A stretch of DNA of 64,000 nt from Nocardioides rubriscoriae (lineage in GTDB: Bacteria; Actinomycetota; Actinomycetes; Propionibacteriales; Nocardioidaceae): positions 1 to 64,000 of the forward strand of contig NZ_VIYJ01000007.1 in assembly GCF_008087085.1 (NCBI RefSeq). The letters are read 5' to 3'. Shown here in pieces: positions 7,694 to 16,211 of the stretch. The notes beneath the pieces are model-generated. The model was not told the DNA's origin. It saw only the letters and a program-made list of their open reading frames with translations, and did no database searches. The position numbers and the translations under genes were made by a program. How positions within the stretch are numbered: the first letter of the stretch is position 1; every line of letters begins with the position of its first letter.

Positions 7694-8845
7694 ATGAGCA
7701 CCTCGGAGGACCGCCGCCGGGTCCGCAGCATCGAGCACTACGACGTGCTGCCGCACCCGCCGCGAGCCGATCTCCAGGCGATCGTCGAGCTCGCGGCCAA
7801 GGTCTGCGGCACCCCCATGGCGACCATCAACCTGATCACCGACACCGAGCAGCACCAGGTCGCGGCCTACGGCTTCGACGCCGCGATCTGCAGCCGCGAG
7901 GACTCCATGTGCGCGGCCGTGCTCGACGAGGACACGCCGATCGTCGTGGCCGACGCCCGCCTCGACCCCCGCTTCCAGGACAACCCGTTCGTCACCGGCG
8001 TGATCGGCAACGTCCGCTTCTACGCCTCCCACAAGCTGACCGCGCTCGACGGGGTCGTCATCGGGACGCTCTGCGTCTTCGACGAGCAGACCCGCGAGCT
8101 CGACGAGTCGCAGGTCGACGCCCTGCGCACCCTGGCCGAGCGCGTCGTCGACGTGCTCGAGCTGTCCCTGCGCAGCCGCGAGCTGGCGGCGTCCAACGAG
8201 CGGCTGGCCGGCTTCGCCCGACGCGTCAGCCACGACCTCAAGACCCCGCTCTCGGGCGTCACGATGTCGCTGGAGCTGCTGCGCGACGAGCTCGTGGGCT
8301 TCTCGCAGGACGCCGACTGGCTGCTCGACCGGGCGATGAGCAGCTCGGAGCGGATGGCGGCGTTGATCGACGAGGTGCTGTCCTACGCCCGCGTCGGGGG
8401 GGTCATGGGCGACTCACCGGTCGCGCTCGACACCGTGCTGGCCGAGGTCCTCGACGACCTCACGCAGCCCCTGGAGGGCGTCGAGGTGGTGGCGGGGCCG
8501 CTCCCGGTGGTGCGTGGTGACGCCGTCCAGCTGCGGTCGGTGCTGCAGAACCTCCTCGACAACGCCGCCAAGTACCGCCACCCCGACCGCCCGCTCACCA
8601 TCGCTGTCAGCGCCGCGGAGCACGACGGGGGCAGCAGGATCTCGATCGCCGACAACGGGATCGGCATCCCCGAGGACGACCACGACCGCGTCTTCACGCC
8701 CCGGGTGCGCCTGGTCGACGACGACCGCGGCTCCGGCATCGGTCTCGACACGGTGCGTCGCGTGGTCCAGGCCCACGGCGGGAACGTCGGCATCACCGAC
8801 ACCCCGGGGGGCGGCACCACCGTCTGGCTCGAGCTGCCGACCTGA
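7694..8845 (+). CDS. GAF-domain sensor histidine kinase
   Basis: A 383-residue soluble kinase. Residues about 18-165 form a GAF domain (LINLITDTEQHQVAAYG, SREDSMCAAVL). The HisKA phosphoacceptor is the His in FARRVSHDLKTPL, and the ATPase domain has an N box (LQNLLDNAAKYRHP), a G1 box (IADNGIGIP) and a G2 box (GSGIGLDTV). No membrane segment is seen, so it probably senses a cytoplasmic signal. ATG 7694 is preferred to GTG 7691 because a TATTGT box ends 8 nt upstream. No cognate response regulator is adjacent, so it is an orphan kinase here. Confidence 0.88.
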   Translation: MSTSEDRRRVRSIEHYDVLPHPPRADLQAIVELAAKVCGTPMATINLITDTEQHQVAAYGFDAAICSREDSMCAAVLDEDTPIVVADARLDPRFQDNPFVTGVIGNVRFYASHKLTALDGVVIGTLCVFDEQTRELDESQVDALRTLAERVVDVLELSLRSRELAASNERLAGFARRVSHDLKTPLSGVTMSLELLRDELVGFSQDADWLLDRAMSSSERMAALIDEVLSYARVGGVMGDSPVALDTVLAEVLDDLTQPLEGVEVVAGPLPVVRGDAVQLRSVLQNLLDNAAKYRHPDRPLTIAVSAAEHDGGSRISIADNGIGIPEDDHDRVFTPRVRLVDDDRGSGIGLDTVRRVVQAHGGNVGITDTPGGGTTVWLELPT

Positions 8846-8865
8846 CGAGGCGGTCGCCGTCCGGC

Positions 8866-9303
8866 TCAGTCCAGGCAGAACTCGTTGCCCTCGGGGTCGG
8901 CCATCACGATGAAGCCGTGGCTGAGCGGCGGCTCGGGCTCGTGGCGCTGCAGCCGCGTGCCGCCCCGTGCGACCAACCGCTCGCACTCCTGCTCGAGCGC
9001 CGTCATCCGCGCGTCGCCCTCGAGGCCGGGCGCGGCCCTCACATCGAGGTGCAGGCGGTTCTTGGCGCTCTTGCCCTCCGGCACCTGCTGGAAGAACAGT
9101 CGCGGCCCCCGGCGGTCCGGGTCGTGGCAAGCCGAGCGGGTGTTGCGCGCCTCGGGCGGCACGCCGAACGCGTCGAGCGCCGCGTCCCAGGTGTCGTAGC
9201 CCGGCGGCGGCGGGTCGGCCTGGTAGCCGAGCACGTCGCACCAGAACCCCATCAGGGCGGCCGGGTCGGCGCAGTCGACGGTCACCTGGATCTCGCGGGT
9301 CAT
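8866..9303 (-). CDS. VOC (glyoxalase/bleomycin resistance-like) family protein
   Basis: A 145-residue protein built from two beta-alpha-beta-beta-beta units, with QVTVDCADPAALMGFWCDVLGY in the first and HGFIVMADPEGNEFCL in the second, the usual VOC signature. VOC proteins bind a divalent metal and catalyse varied isomerase, dioxygenase or lyase reactions; substrate is unknown. Its ATG overlaps the stop of the upstream DinB-like gene (ATGA), so the two are one operon, and GGAAGG lies a few bases upstream. It is divergent, with its partner, from the WYL regulator. Confidence 0.85.
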   Translation of the reverse strand: MTREIQVTVDCADPAALMGFWCDVLGYQADPPPPGYDTWDAALDAFGVPPEARNTRSACHDPDRRGPRLFFQQVPEGKSAKNRLHLDVRAAPGLEGDARMTALEQECERLVARGGTRLQRHEPEPPLSHGFIVMADPEGNEFCLD

Positions 9304-9851
9304 CCTCGGGTCCTTCCGGTCGTGGGCTGGTGGGCGTGGAGGTCGCGCAGCAGGCACACCTCGGCGAGGTGGTGGACGACCTCGCGGTTGACGTGCAGGA
9401 CCAGCGTGGCGTACGACCGGTCCGACCACGGACCCTCTGCCGCGCCGACGGGGCGCTCGAGGCCCTCCTCGCCGAGCGCCGTGACGCCGACCGTCCAGGC
9501 GGCGTACTCGCGGTCGAGCTGGTCGAGCGCACCGGCGGCGGTCGTGGCGTAGGGGAACGTCCGGTAGTCGGCGGGCGCACCGCCGAAGTGCGAGGCGTTG
9601 CGCGCCGCCAGCACCCCCACGACCACGTGCGCCAGTCGCCAGGCGATGGTGGTGACCGGGGGCGGGTCCGGCTGGGGATCGACGAAGTCGATGGTCGTCG
9701 GGTGGTCCGGGTCGGTGCCGGGCCGCAGGTTCCAGGCGCCGGGGACCGGCTCCCAGAGGTACTCCGCGTCGGTGAGCCCGTCGAGGCGGGGGCGTACCTG
9801 GTGGTCCCAGTGGAAGGTCAGCTGCTCGCGCAGCAGGTCGTTGACGGTCAT
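9300..9851 (-). CDS. DinB-like / maleylpyruvate isomerase-fold protein
   Basis: A 183-residue four-helix protein starting MTVNDLLREQLTFHWDHQVRPRLDGLTDAEYLWEP, the DinB N-terminal pattern. Potential metal-binding histidines are seen in FHWDHQ, in WRLAHVVVGVLAARNASHFGG and in HVNREVVHHLAEVCLLRDLH. Actinobacterial members are often mycothiol-dependent transferases or detoxification proteins. It is coupled to the VOC gene and divergent from the WYL regulator, so regulation by that protein is plausible but inferred. Confidence 0.8.
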   Translation of the reverse strand: MTVNDLLREQLTFHWDHQVRPRLDGLTDAEYLWEPVPGAWNLRPGTDPDHPTTIDFVDPQPDPPPVTTIAWRLAHVVVGVLAARNASHFGGAPADYRTFPYATTAAGALDQLDREYAAWTVGVTALGEEGLERPVGAAEGPWSDRSYATLVLHVNREVVHHLAEVCLLRDLHAHQPTTGRTRG

Positions 9852-9913
9852 GCTCCGACCCTGCCAGCAATGGCGGACCGTTCCGGTCCGCTATCCGTGG
9901 CACCATCGTCGCC

Positions 9914-10888
9914 ATGGCCGACGGGACCACCCAGCGCGTGCTGCGCCTGCTCTCGCTGCTGCAGCAGCGGCGGGTGTGGACCGGCCCCGAGCTGGCCGCC
10001 GAGCTCCAGGTCACCGACCGGTGCGTACGCCGCGACGTGGGCCGGTTGCGTGACCTCGGCTACCCGGTGCTCGCCAGCCAGGGCGTCGGCGGTGGCTACC
10101 AGCTGGGCGCGGGGGCGGCGCTGCCGCCGCTGCTGCTCGACGACGACGAGGCGATCGCCACCGCCGTCTCCCTCCGACTGGCCGCCGGCGGCACCGTGAC
10201 CGGTGCGGGCGAGGCGGCCCTGCGCACGCTGGCCAAGCTCGACCAGGTGATGCCCCCACGGCTGCGTGCCGAGGTGCGCGCGCTGCACGAGGCCACCGAC
10301 ACCCTCGCCGGCGGCGCGACCACGGTCGAGGGGGAGGTGCTGATGGTCCTGGCCCGGGCGTGCCGCGACACGGTCCGGGTGCGCTTCGCCTACGCCGACC
10401 GCGCCGACGTGCGCAGCGAGCGGCAGGCCGAGCCGGTGCGCCTGGTCGCCACCGGGCGCCGCTGGTACCTGCTGGCCCACGACCTCGACCGCGACGACTG
10501 GCGCACCTACCGCCTCGACCGGATGCACGACGTGCGCCCGACGACCTGGCGGTTCCGGCCGCGCGAGGCACCCGACGCGGCGGCCTACGTCCAGCGGTCG
10601 GTGACCGCCTCGCCCTACCGCCACGTCGCCGTGGCCCGGGTGCACGACACGGTCGCGGTGGTCCGGGAGAAGGTGCCGCCCGGTGTCGGCGTCGTCGACG
10701 AGGACCCGGGCGGTGATCCCGGCTGGTGCCTGCTCACGGTGGGCGGCGACGACCTCGGCTGGCTGGTGCTGCACCTCGCCGTGCTCGGCCCCGACATCGA
10801 GGTGCTCGAGCCGGACGTGCTGCGTGACGCCGCGGCGGCGATGGCGCACCGGTTGGCGGCGATGGCGGCCGAGCCGATGCAACGGTGA
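9914..10888 (+). CDS. YafY-like transcriptional regulator (HTH-WYL-WCX)
   Basis: A 324-residue regulator. An N-terminal winged helix (RVLRLLSLLQQRRVWTGPEL, CVRRDVGRLRDLGYPV) is followed by a WYL domain (ARACRDTVRVRFAYADRAD to YRLDRMHDV) and a C-terminal WCX extension. WYL domains sense ligands, often nucleic acids or small effectors. The gene is divergent from the DinB-VOC pair with 62 bp between the starts, the classic layout for a local regulator. It is a single-unit YafY-type protein and not a PafB/PafC pair, so it should not be confused with the DNA-damage regulator discussed at 37.2 kb. Confidence 0.87.
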   Translation: MADGTTQRVLRLLSLLQQRRVWTGPELAAELQVTDRCVRRDVGRLRDLGYPVLASQGVGGGYQLGAGAALPPLLLDDDEAIATAVSLRLAAGGTVTGAGEAALRTLAKLDQVMPPRLRAEVRALHEATDTLAGGATTVEGEVLMVLARACRDTVRVRFAYADRADVRSERQAEPVRLVATGRRWYLLAHDLDRDDWRTYRLDRMHDVRPTTWRFRPREAPDAAAYVQRSVTASPYRHVAVARVHDTVAVVREKVPPGVGVVDEDPGGDPGWCLLTVGGDDLGWLVLHLAVLGPDIEVLEPDVLRDAAAAMAHRLAAMAAEPMQR

Positions 10889-10906
10889 GCTACCTGCCCG
10901 GGGCCC

Positions 10907-10927
10907 GGCGCGCACCGCTGGCGCGCC
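10907..10927. terminator. Stem-loop between WYL regulator and nadA
   Basis: Arms GGCGCGC (10907-10913) and GCGCGCC (10921-10927) enclose a 7-base loop, with further partial G/C pairing outside. It lies between the convergent stops of the regulator (10888) and nadA (10944) and could terminate both. No T-tract follows. Confidence 0.5.
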
Positions 10928-10943
10928 GCCCCCGAGGGAGGGT

Positions 10944-12119
10944 TCAGTCCTTGTGCGACGTGCCGGGCAGGTCGAGCATCCGCTGCAGGGCGACCAGCGC
11001 GTCGCGCTCGGTGTCGGGGTCGACCTCGATCCGGTTGACCACCACGCCGTCGACGAGCGACTCGAGGGCCCACACGAAGTGGGGCAGGTCGATCCGGTTC
11101 ATCGTCGAGCAGTAGCAGACGTCCTTGTCGAGGAAGACGATCTGCTTGTCGGGGTGGGCGCGCGCCAGGCGCTGCACGAGGTTGAGCTCGGTGCCGATGG
11201 CCCAGACCGAGCCGGCCGGCGCCGCCTCGATGGTCTTGATGATGAACTCCGTGGACCCGACGAGGTCGGCGCTGAGCACGACGTCGTGGGGGCACTCGGG
11301 GTGCACGAGGATCTGCACGTCGGGCATCGTCGCCCGCAGCTCGTCGACGACCTTGGTGGAGAAGCGCCCGTGCACGGAGCAGTGGCCCTTCCAGAGGATC
11401 ATCCTGGCCCCGCGCAGCTGGTCGGCGGTGAGGCCGCCCCCGGGCAGGTGGGGGTTCCAGACGACGCAGTCGTCGAGCGAGAGGCCCATCTTGAGCACGG
11501 CGGTGTTGCGGCCGAGGTGCTGGTCGGGGAAGAACATCACCTTGGTGTCCTCCCCGTGCTGGGCGAAGGCCCAGTCGAGGGCCGTCTCGGCGTTGGAGGA
11601 GGTGCAGACGACGCCGCCGTTGCGACCGCAGAAGGCCTTGATGTCGGCGCTGGAGTTCATGTAGGTGACCGGGACGACGCGGTCCTGGACGCCGGCGTCG
11701 GCCAGGGCCCGCCAGGCCGCCTCGACCTGGGGCAGCCGCGCCATGTCGGCCATCGAGCACCCCGCCGCGAGGTCGGGCAGGATCACCTGCTGCTCGGGTC
11801 CGGTGAGGATGTCGGCCGACTCGGCCATGAAGTGCACGCCGCAGAAGACGATGAACTCGGCGTCAGGCCGCGCGGCCGCGTCCCGGGCGAGCTTGAAGGA
11901 GTCGCCGGTGACGTCGGCGAACTGGATCACCTCGTCGCGCTGGTAGTGGTGCCCCAGCACGAACAGCCGCTCGCCGAGGGCCTCCTTGGCCGCGAGGGCC
12001 CGTGCCACCAAGGCGGGGTCGGAGGCCGCGGGCAGGTCGCCCGGACACTCCACCCCACGCTCGGAGGCGCGGTCGGTGCCACGGCCGAGGGGCAGGAGCG
12101 GAAGGTCGACGGTCGTCAT
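10944..12119 (-). CDS. nadA: Quinolinate synthase A
   Basis: A 391-residue NadA, which condenses iminoaspartate with dihydroxyacetone phosphate to quinolinate in de novo NAD synthesis. The three cysteines that ligate the 4Fe-4S cluster fit GCSMADM, a central conserved Cys, and DVCYCSTMNRIDLP; HPECPHDV is also present. HHYQRDE and CGVHFMAESA are substrate-site motifs. ATG 12119 lies 6 nt after a TAGGAT box. nadB and nadC are not adjacent, so nadA is separate here. Its need for an Fe-S cluster fits with erpA and a cysteine desulfurase nearby. Confidence 0.95.
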   Translation of the reverse strand: MTTVDLPLLPLGRGTDRASERGVECPGDLPAASDPALVARALAAKEALGERLFVLGHHYQRDEVIQFADVTGDSFKLARDAAARPDAEFIVFCGVHFMAESADILTGPEQQVILPDLAAGCSMADMARLPQVEAAWRALADAGVQDRVVPVTYMNSSADIKAFCGRNGGVVCTSSNAETALDWAFAQHGEDTKVMFFPDQHLGRNTAVLKMGLSLDDCVVWNPHLPGGGLTADQLRGARMILWKGHCSVHGRFSTKVVDELRATMPDVQILVHPECPHDVVLSADLVGSTEFIIKTIEAAPAGSVWAIGTELNLVQRLARAHPDKQIVFLDKDVCYCSTMNRIDLPHFVWALESLVDGVVVNRIEVDPDTERDALVALQRMLDLPGTSHKD

Positions 12120-12148
12120 GGCTCGATCCTAGGCCGGGGTGCGAGGCC

Positions 12149-13039
12149 TCAGAGCAGCGCGCCGTTGTGCAGGTACGTCGTCGGCGGGCGCATGCCGCGC
12201 AGCGCGAGGTAGCCCGAGGTGTGCAGGTCGAGCCGGGCCGCGGTGCCGACGTCGACCGCCCAGTCGTTGGCCGCGGTCACGTGGCCGACCGTCTGCTCGG
12301 CGGGCCCGTCGGCGATCGCGGTCCACAACAGCTGCTGCGCGGTACGCCGGTGGGAGGCGGCGAGCAGCACCACCGACCCGGCGCGGCTGAGGTAGGCGTA
12401 GCCCGAGCCGGCAGCGGTGTCGCTGACCAGGCAGCGGAACAGCCGCTGCATCAGCGGGTGGTCGGGCCCGTGCGCGGCGCCGCGTGCCCGCCGGTCCAGG
12501 GAGTCCATGAGCTCGGTGTCGGCGGCGGAGCCCTCCCGGACGCGCGTGCCCGTGCCGGCGGGGATGGCGGTCCGGTCGACGGAGCCGGTGAGGTACATCT
12601 GCGGGTGCATGGTGAAGCCCGCGACCAGGTAGCGGCGCACGGCCTTGGGGTCGTCGGAGGCCGACAGCATGCCGCGCAGGCAGCCCCGGCTGTGGGTGAG
12701 CGCGAGGTCGAGGACCTGCTTGCCGATCCCGCGGCCCTGCTGGCCGGGGCGCACGGCGTACGTCGCCAGGATCCAGGTGCCCTCACGGCGGATGCTCGTG
12801 GCGAAGCCCACCATCGTGCCGTCGGGGTCGGTGGCGACCCAGCAGCCGGCCGCGTCGGTGTCGAGGAAGTGGCGGGTGCGCTCGACCCAGCCGGCCCGGT
12901 GGTCGTCGGTGCGCGGCTGCGGGTCGGGCTGGTCGCGGCGGAAGACCCGGCGGTCGAGGTCGAGGAAGGCCTCGTCGGACAGCCGCTCGGCCACCGGCAC
13001 GTCCTCGGGTCGCATCGGTCGGAACAGCACCTCGCCCAT
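12149..13039 (-). CDS. GNAT family N-acetyltransferase
   Basis: A 296-residue protein. The N-terminal 150 residues form a GNAT domain (VLFRPMRPEDVPVAERLSDEAF at the start; acetyl-CoA loop AVRPGQQGRGIGKQVLD). The C-terminal half (from about residue 165) looks like a second, degenerate GNAT-like domain without an obvious loop. Substrate is unknown. ATG 13039 is 6 nt from a TAGGTT box and also preceded by GGGAGG. It is divergent from the glycerate kinase. Confidence 0.8.
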   Translation of the reverse strand: MGEVLFRPMRPEDVPVAERLSDEAFLDLDRRVFRRDQPDPQPRTDDHRAGWVERTRHFLDTDAAGCWVATDPDGTMVGFATSIRREGTWILATYAVRPGQQGRGIGKQVLDLALTHSRGCLRGMLSASDDPKAVRRYLVAGFTMHPQMYLTGSVDRTAIPAGTGTRVREGSAADTELMDSLDRRARGAAHGPDHPLMQRLFRCLVSDTAAGSGYAYLSRAGSVVLLAASHRRTAQQLLWTAIADGPAEQTVGHVTAANDWAVDVGTAARLDLHTSGYLALRGMRPPTTYLHNGALL

Positions 13040-13094
13040 CCTCCCAACCTAGGCGCCCACGGCACCGTCGGCGGCGCGGGGCAGGATGCTCGTC

Positions 13095-14180
13095 ATGCGG
13101 ATCCTCGTGGCGCCCGACAAGTTCGCCGGCACCCTCACCGCCGTCGAGGCGGCCGAGGCGATCGCGGCGGGCTGGCGCCGCCGGGCGCCCGACGACGAGC
13201 TCGACCTGGCGCCGATGGCCGACGGCGGACCCGGGTTCGTCGACGTCCTCCACGCCGCCCTGGGGGGCGAGCTCCACGTGGTGACCGTCGAGGCCGTCCA
13301 CGGCGAGGAGGTCCCCGCGACCGTGCTGCGCGTGGGCGACACCGCCTACGTCGAGAGCGCGCAGTCGTGCGGCCTGCACCTGATGACCGACGGTCACGCC
13401 GAGTTCGCGACCACCAGCGGCGTCGGCGAGCTCGTGCTCGCTGCGGTCGATGGGGGCGCCACCCGCGTCGTCGTCGGGCTGGGCGGCTCCGGCACCAACG
13501 ACGGCGGGGCCGGCTTCCTGGCCGCGCTCGGGGCGACCTCCGACGGCATCCTCGACTGCGGGCCCGTCTGCTTCGACCGGCTCTCGACCGTCGACCTCGG
13601 TCCGGCGCGCGAGCGGCTCGCCGGCGTCGAGCTCGTGATGGCCTCCGACGTCGACATCCCGCTGACCGGGCTGTTCGGCGCGACCAAGACCTTCGGCCCG
13701 CAGAAGGGCATCACCGAGGACCGCATCGCCGAGGTCGACGGATGGCTCGAGCAGCTGGCCCGGGCCACCGACTGGCGCACCGCGCTCGAGAAGGGCGCCG
13801 GGGCCGCGGGCGGCCTCGGCTACGCGCTGCTGTGCCTCGGGGCGCGCCGCGAGCCCGGCATCGAGCTCGTGGCGGGGGCCGTCCGTCTCGCCGAGCGCGC
13901 CCGCACCGCCGACCTGGTGGTGACGGGGGAGGGGGCCTTCGACTTCTCCAGCCGCTCGGGCAAGGTCCCCTACGGCGTGGCGGCGATCGCCGCCGAGGCG
14001 CTGCGTCCCTGCATCGCGCTGGCCGGGCAGGTGCTGGTCGGCTCGCGGGAGATGCGGGCCCTGGGCGTCGAGTCGGCCTACTCCCTGGTCGACCTCGTGG
14101 GCGAGGAGCGGGCGTTCGCCGATCCGTCCGGCAGCCTGTCCGACCTCGCCGCACGCGTCGCGCGCACCTGGTCGGGCTGA
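13095..14180 (+). CDS. Glycerate kinase (GlxK/GarK type)
   Basis: A 361-residue glycerate kinase of the bacterial type I family. Visible motifs are VAPDKFAGTLTAVEAAEAI at the N-terminus, PMADGGPGFVDVL, VGLGGSGTNDGGAGFLAALG and the ATP-site region VVTGEGAFDFSSRSGK near the C-terminus. It phosphorylates D-glycerate for entry into lower glycolysis. ATG 13095 is chosen over ATG 13086 because GGGGCAGG ends 9 nt upstream of it, and MRILVAPDKF is the family start. The place next to erpA matches the mycobacterial Rv2205c-Rv2204c order. Confidence 0.9.
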   Translation: MRILVAPDKFAGTLTAVEAAEAIAAGWRRRAPDDELDLAPMADGGPGFVDVLHAALGGELHVVTVEAVHGEEVPATVLRVGDTAYVESAQSCGLHLMTDGHAEFATTSGVGELVLAAVDGGATRVVVGLGGSGTNDGGAGFLAALGATSDGILDCGPVCFDRLSTVDLGPARERLAGVELVMASDVDIPLTGLFGATKTFGPQKGITEDRIAEVDGWLEQLARATDWRTALEKGAGAAGGLGYALLCLGARREPGIELVAGAVRLAERARTADLVVTGEGAFDFSSRSGKVPYGVAAIAAEALRPCIALAGQVLVGSREMRALGVESAYSLVDLVGEERAFADPSGSLSDLAARVARTWSG

Positions 14181-14263
14181 CGGCGCCGCCCGACGGAATA
14201 ACCCCGGGTGTGCGACCATTGAGCCGAGGACAGACCCCTACGTCTCGCAACGGGAGCACACAC

Positions 14264-14623
14264 ATGACCGAGCAGCTCGAGACCACCGAGCGTCGTACCG
14301 ACCAGATCAACCTGAGCTCGGTGGCCGCCGCCAAGGTGCAGAGCCTCCTCGAGCAGGAGGGCCGCGACGACCTCCAGCTGCGCATCTCCGTGCAGCCGGG
14401 CGGCTGCAGCGGACTGCGCTACCAGCTCTTCTTCGACGAGCGCACCCTCGACGGTGACGTCGTCACCGACTTCGACGGCGTGTCCGTCGTGGTCGACCGG
14501 ATGAGCGTCCCCTACCTCAACGGTGCCGAGATCGACTTCGTCGACACCATCGAGAAGCAGGGCTTCACCATCGACAACCCCAACGCCACGGGTTCGTGCG
14601 CCTGCGGGGACTCGTTCCACTGA
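14264..14623 (+). CDS. erpA: Iron-sulfur cluster insertion protein ErpA (A-type carrier)
   Basis: A 119-residue A-type carrier. The three conserved cluster-binding cysteines are in VQPGGCSGLRY and in the C-terminal GSCACGDSFH. A-type proteins receive Fe-S clusters and pass them to targets; candidates encoded in this window are NadA and the Rieske protein QcrA. GGGAG lies 6-10 nt before ATG 14264. A strong stem-loop follows 27 bp after the stop, so it is probably the last gene of its transcript. Confidence 0.93.
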   Translation: MTEQLETTERRTDQINLSSVAAAKVQSLLEQEGRDDLQLRISVQPGGCSGLRYQLFFDERTLDGDVVTDFDGVSVVVDRMSVPYLNGAEIDFVDTIEKQGFTIDNPNATGSCACGDSFH

Positions 14624-14650
14624 GCTGACACGCCGCAACGACGCAGCGAC

Positions 14651-14686
14651 GCGACGACCCCGCCGGTTCTCCGGCGGGGTCGTCGC
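14651..14686. terminator. Strong bidirectional stem-loop terminator
   Basis: Perfect 16-bp arms GCGACGACCCCGCCGG (14651-14666) and its complement (14671-14686) enclose a TTCT loop. It sits between the convergent stops of erpA and the small minus-strand gene at 14702. No long T-tract is present. Confidence 0.85.
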
Positions 14687-14701
14687 ATCGAAGCCTGTTG
14701 C

Positions 14702-14917
14702 TCACTCCAGGTAGAAGTGCAGCGCACCGGCGATCCGCGCGGCCGCCTCGGAGTAGTCGACCTGCGCCTTGGCCCGCTCGGCGGGCTGCTCGTCGAAGTG
14801 GATGCTCGGCGCCGGCCGGGTCGCCCGGCGGGCCGCCCAGGCCAGCCGGGCACTCGTCGCGCGACAGTCGTCGTGCATCTCGGTGGCGGCGGCCAGGTCG
14901 TCGTACGAGGAGGTCAT
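14702..14917 (-). CDS. Small hypothetical protein
   Basis: A 71-residue helical protein with no motif I recognise (MTSSYDDLAAATEMHDDCR at the start, AAARIAGALHFYLE at the end). It is probably real: codon use is that of neighbouring genes, a TAGCGT box ends 6 nt before ATG 14917, and a perfect terminator stem lies after its stop. It is divergent from adoK. No signal peptide or membrane helix is seen. Confidence 0.6.
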   Translation of the reverse strand: MTSSYDDLAAATEMHDDCRATSARLAWAARRATRPAPSIHFDEQPAERAKAQVDYSEAAARIAGALHFYLE

Positions 14918-14980
14918 GGACCGACGCTAGGGGGTACTGATGGGTAGTCCCAGCGGTACCGATCGGTAGTGTTCGGCGAC

Positions 14981-15955
14981 GTGCCTCTTCTGATCGCCGG
15001 GTCCATCGCCACCGACCACCTGATGGGCTTCGGTGGCAAGTTCTCCGACTCGCTCGTCGTCGAGCAGCTCGACAAGATCTCCTTGTCGTTCCTGGTCGAC
15101 GACCTCGAGATCCGGCGCGGCGGCGTGGCCGCCAACATCGTCTTCGGCCTGGGGTGCCTCGGGCTCGACCCCGTGCTGGTCGGAGCGGCCGGCGAGGACT
15201 TCGCCGACTACCGGTCCTGGCTGGAGCGCCACGGCGTCGACTGCGCCAGCGTCCACATCTCCGAGAGCAAGCACACCGCGCGGTTCGTGTGCACCACCGA
15301 CCCGACCGGCGCGCAGATCGCGTCGTTCTACCCCGGCGCGATGAGCGAGGCCCGGATGATCGAGCTCGCCCCGATCGTGGCCCGCGTCGGTGCGCCCGAC
15401 TACGTGCTCATCGGTGCCGACGACCCCGACGGGATGCTGCGCCACACCGAGGAGTGCCGCCAGCGCGGCTACCGGTTCATCGCCGACCCGAGCCAGCAGC
15501 TCGCGTTCAGCGACGGCGACATGATCCGCCGGCTGATCGACGGCGCCACGATCCTGTTCTCCAACGAGTACGAGTCGCACATGATCGGCCAGAAGACCGG
15601 CTGGTCGCCCGAGGAGGTCCTGTCCCGGGTCGGCACCCACGTCACCACCCTGGGCAAGGACGGGTCCCGCGTCCTGCGCGAGGGCGAGGAGCCGATCGTG
15701 GTGCCGGCCGCGGCCGGCGTCACGGCCGTCGAGCCCACCGGTGTCGGTGACGCCTTCCGCTCGGGCTTCCTGGCCGCGCTGACCTGGGGCCTCGGGCTCG
15801 AGCGGGCCGCGCAGGTCGGCTCGGTGCTCGCGGCGTACGTCGTCGAGACGGTCGGCACCCAGGAGTACTCCTTCACCCCCGGCCAGTTCGTGGCCCGCGT
15901 CGAGGAGTCCTACGGCGTCGACGCCGCCGTCGAGGTCGCCCAGCACCTGCAGTGA
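14981..15955 (+). CDS. adoK: Adenosine kinase (PfkB family)
   Basis: A 324-residue PfkB/ribokinase-family kinase. The sequence closely follows the mycobacterial adenosine kinase (Rv2202c) from memory: GSIATDHLMGFGGKFSDSL, KISLSFLVDDLEIRRGGVA, QIASFYPGAMSEAR, and the catalytic EPTGVGDAFRSGF anion-hole motif. It should phosphorylate adenosine to AMP in purine salvage. GTG 14981 is preferred over GTG 14969 because it gives the family N-terminus (PLLIAGSIATDH) and lies 8 nt after a TAGTGT box. It is placed next to the ctaC region as in mycobacteria. Confidence 0.88.
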   Translation: MPLLIAGSIATDHLMGFGGKFSDSLVVEQLDKISLSFLVDDLEIRRGGVAANIVFGLGCLGLDPVLVGAAGEDFADYRSWLERHGVDCASVHISESKHTARFVCTTDPTGAQIASFYPGAMSEARMIELAPIVARVGAPDYVLIGADDPDGMLRHTEECRQRGYRFIADPSQQLAFSDGDMIRRLIDGATILFSNEYESHMIGQKTGWSPEEVLSRVGTHVTTLGKDGSRVLREGEEPIVVPAAAGVTAVEPTGVGDAFRSGFLAALTWGLGLERAAQVGSVLAAYVVETVGTQEYSFTPGQFVARVEESYGVDAAVEVAQHLQ

Positions 15956-15986
15956 CACGAGCGGTTCCGGCTCAGACCCTTCCGGC

Positions 15987-16211
15987 TCAGACCAGCCGTC
16001 GGACGACGTAGCGCGGCACACCGTCGGGGGCGGCGCCCTCGCCGACGTACTCGTGCTCCTTCATCCGGCACCACGCCGGCACGTCGTAGCGGGCGGCCAC
16101 GTCGTCGGCGACCACGGCCACCAGGCCGCCGACCTCGACCTCGCCGATGCGGCGCGCCAGCTCGATGACCGGGGCCGGGCACAGCAGCCCGCGGCAGTCG
16201 AGCTCGATCAC
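15987..16211 (-). CDS. TusA-family sulfurtransferase
   Basis: A 74-residue TusA-like protein with the active-site CPAP motif in LDCRGLLCPAPVIELARRI. TusA proteins accept sulfane sulfur on that cysteine and pass it on. Its GTG start overlaps the stop of the upstream cysteine desulfurase gene (GTGA), strongly suggesting that the desulfurase loads this carrier. The final acceptor (tRNA thiolation, molybdopterin or other) cannot be read from the locus. Confidence 0.85.
   Translation of the reverse strand: MIELDCRGLLCPAPVIELARRIGEVEVGGLVAVVADDVAARYDVPAWCRMKEHEYVGEGAAPDGVPRYVVRRLV

Noticed and set aside
9914..10888. The WYL regulator as the PafB or PafC that would act at 37.2 kb
   Set aside because: PafB and PafC are adjacent WYL proteins in one operon near the proteasome genes; this is a single YafY-like protein opposite VOC/DinB genes.
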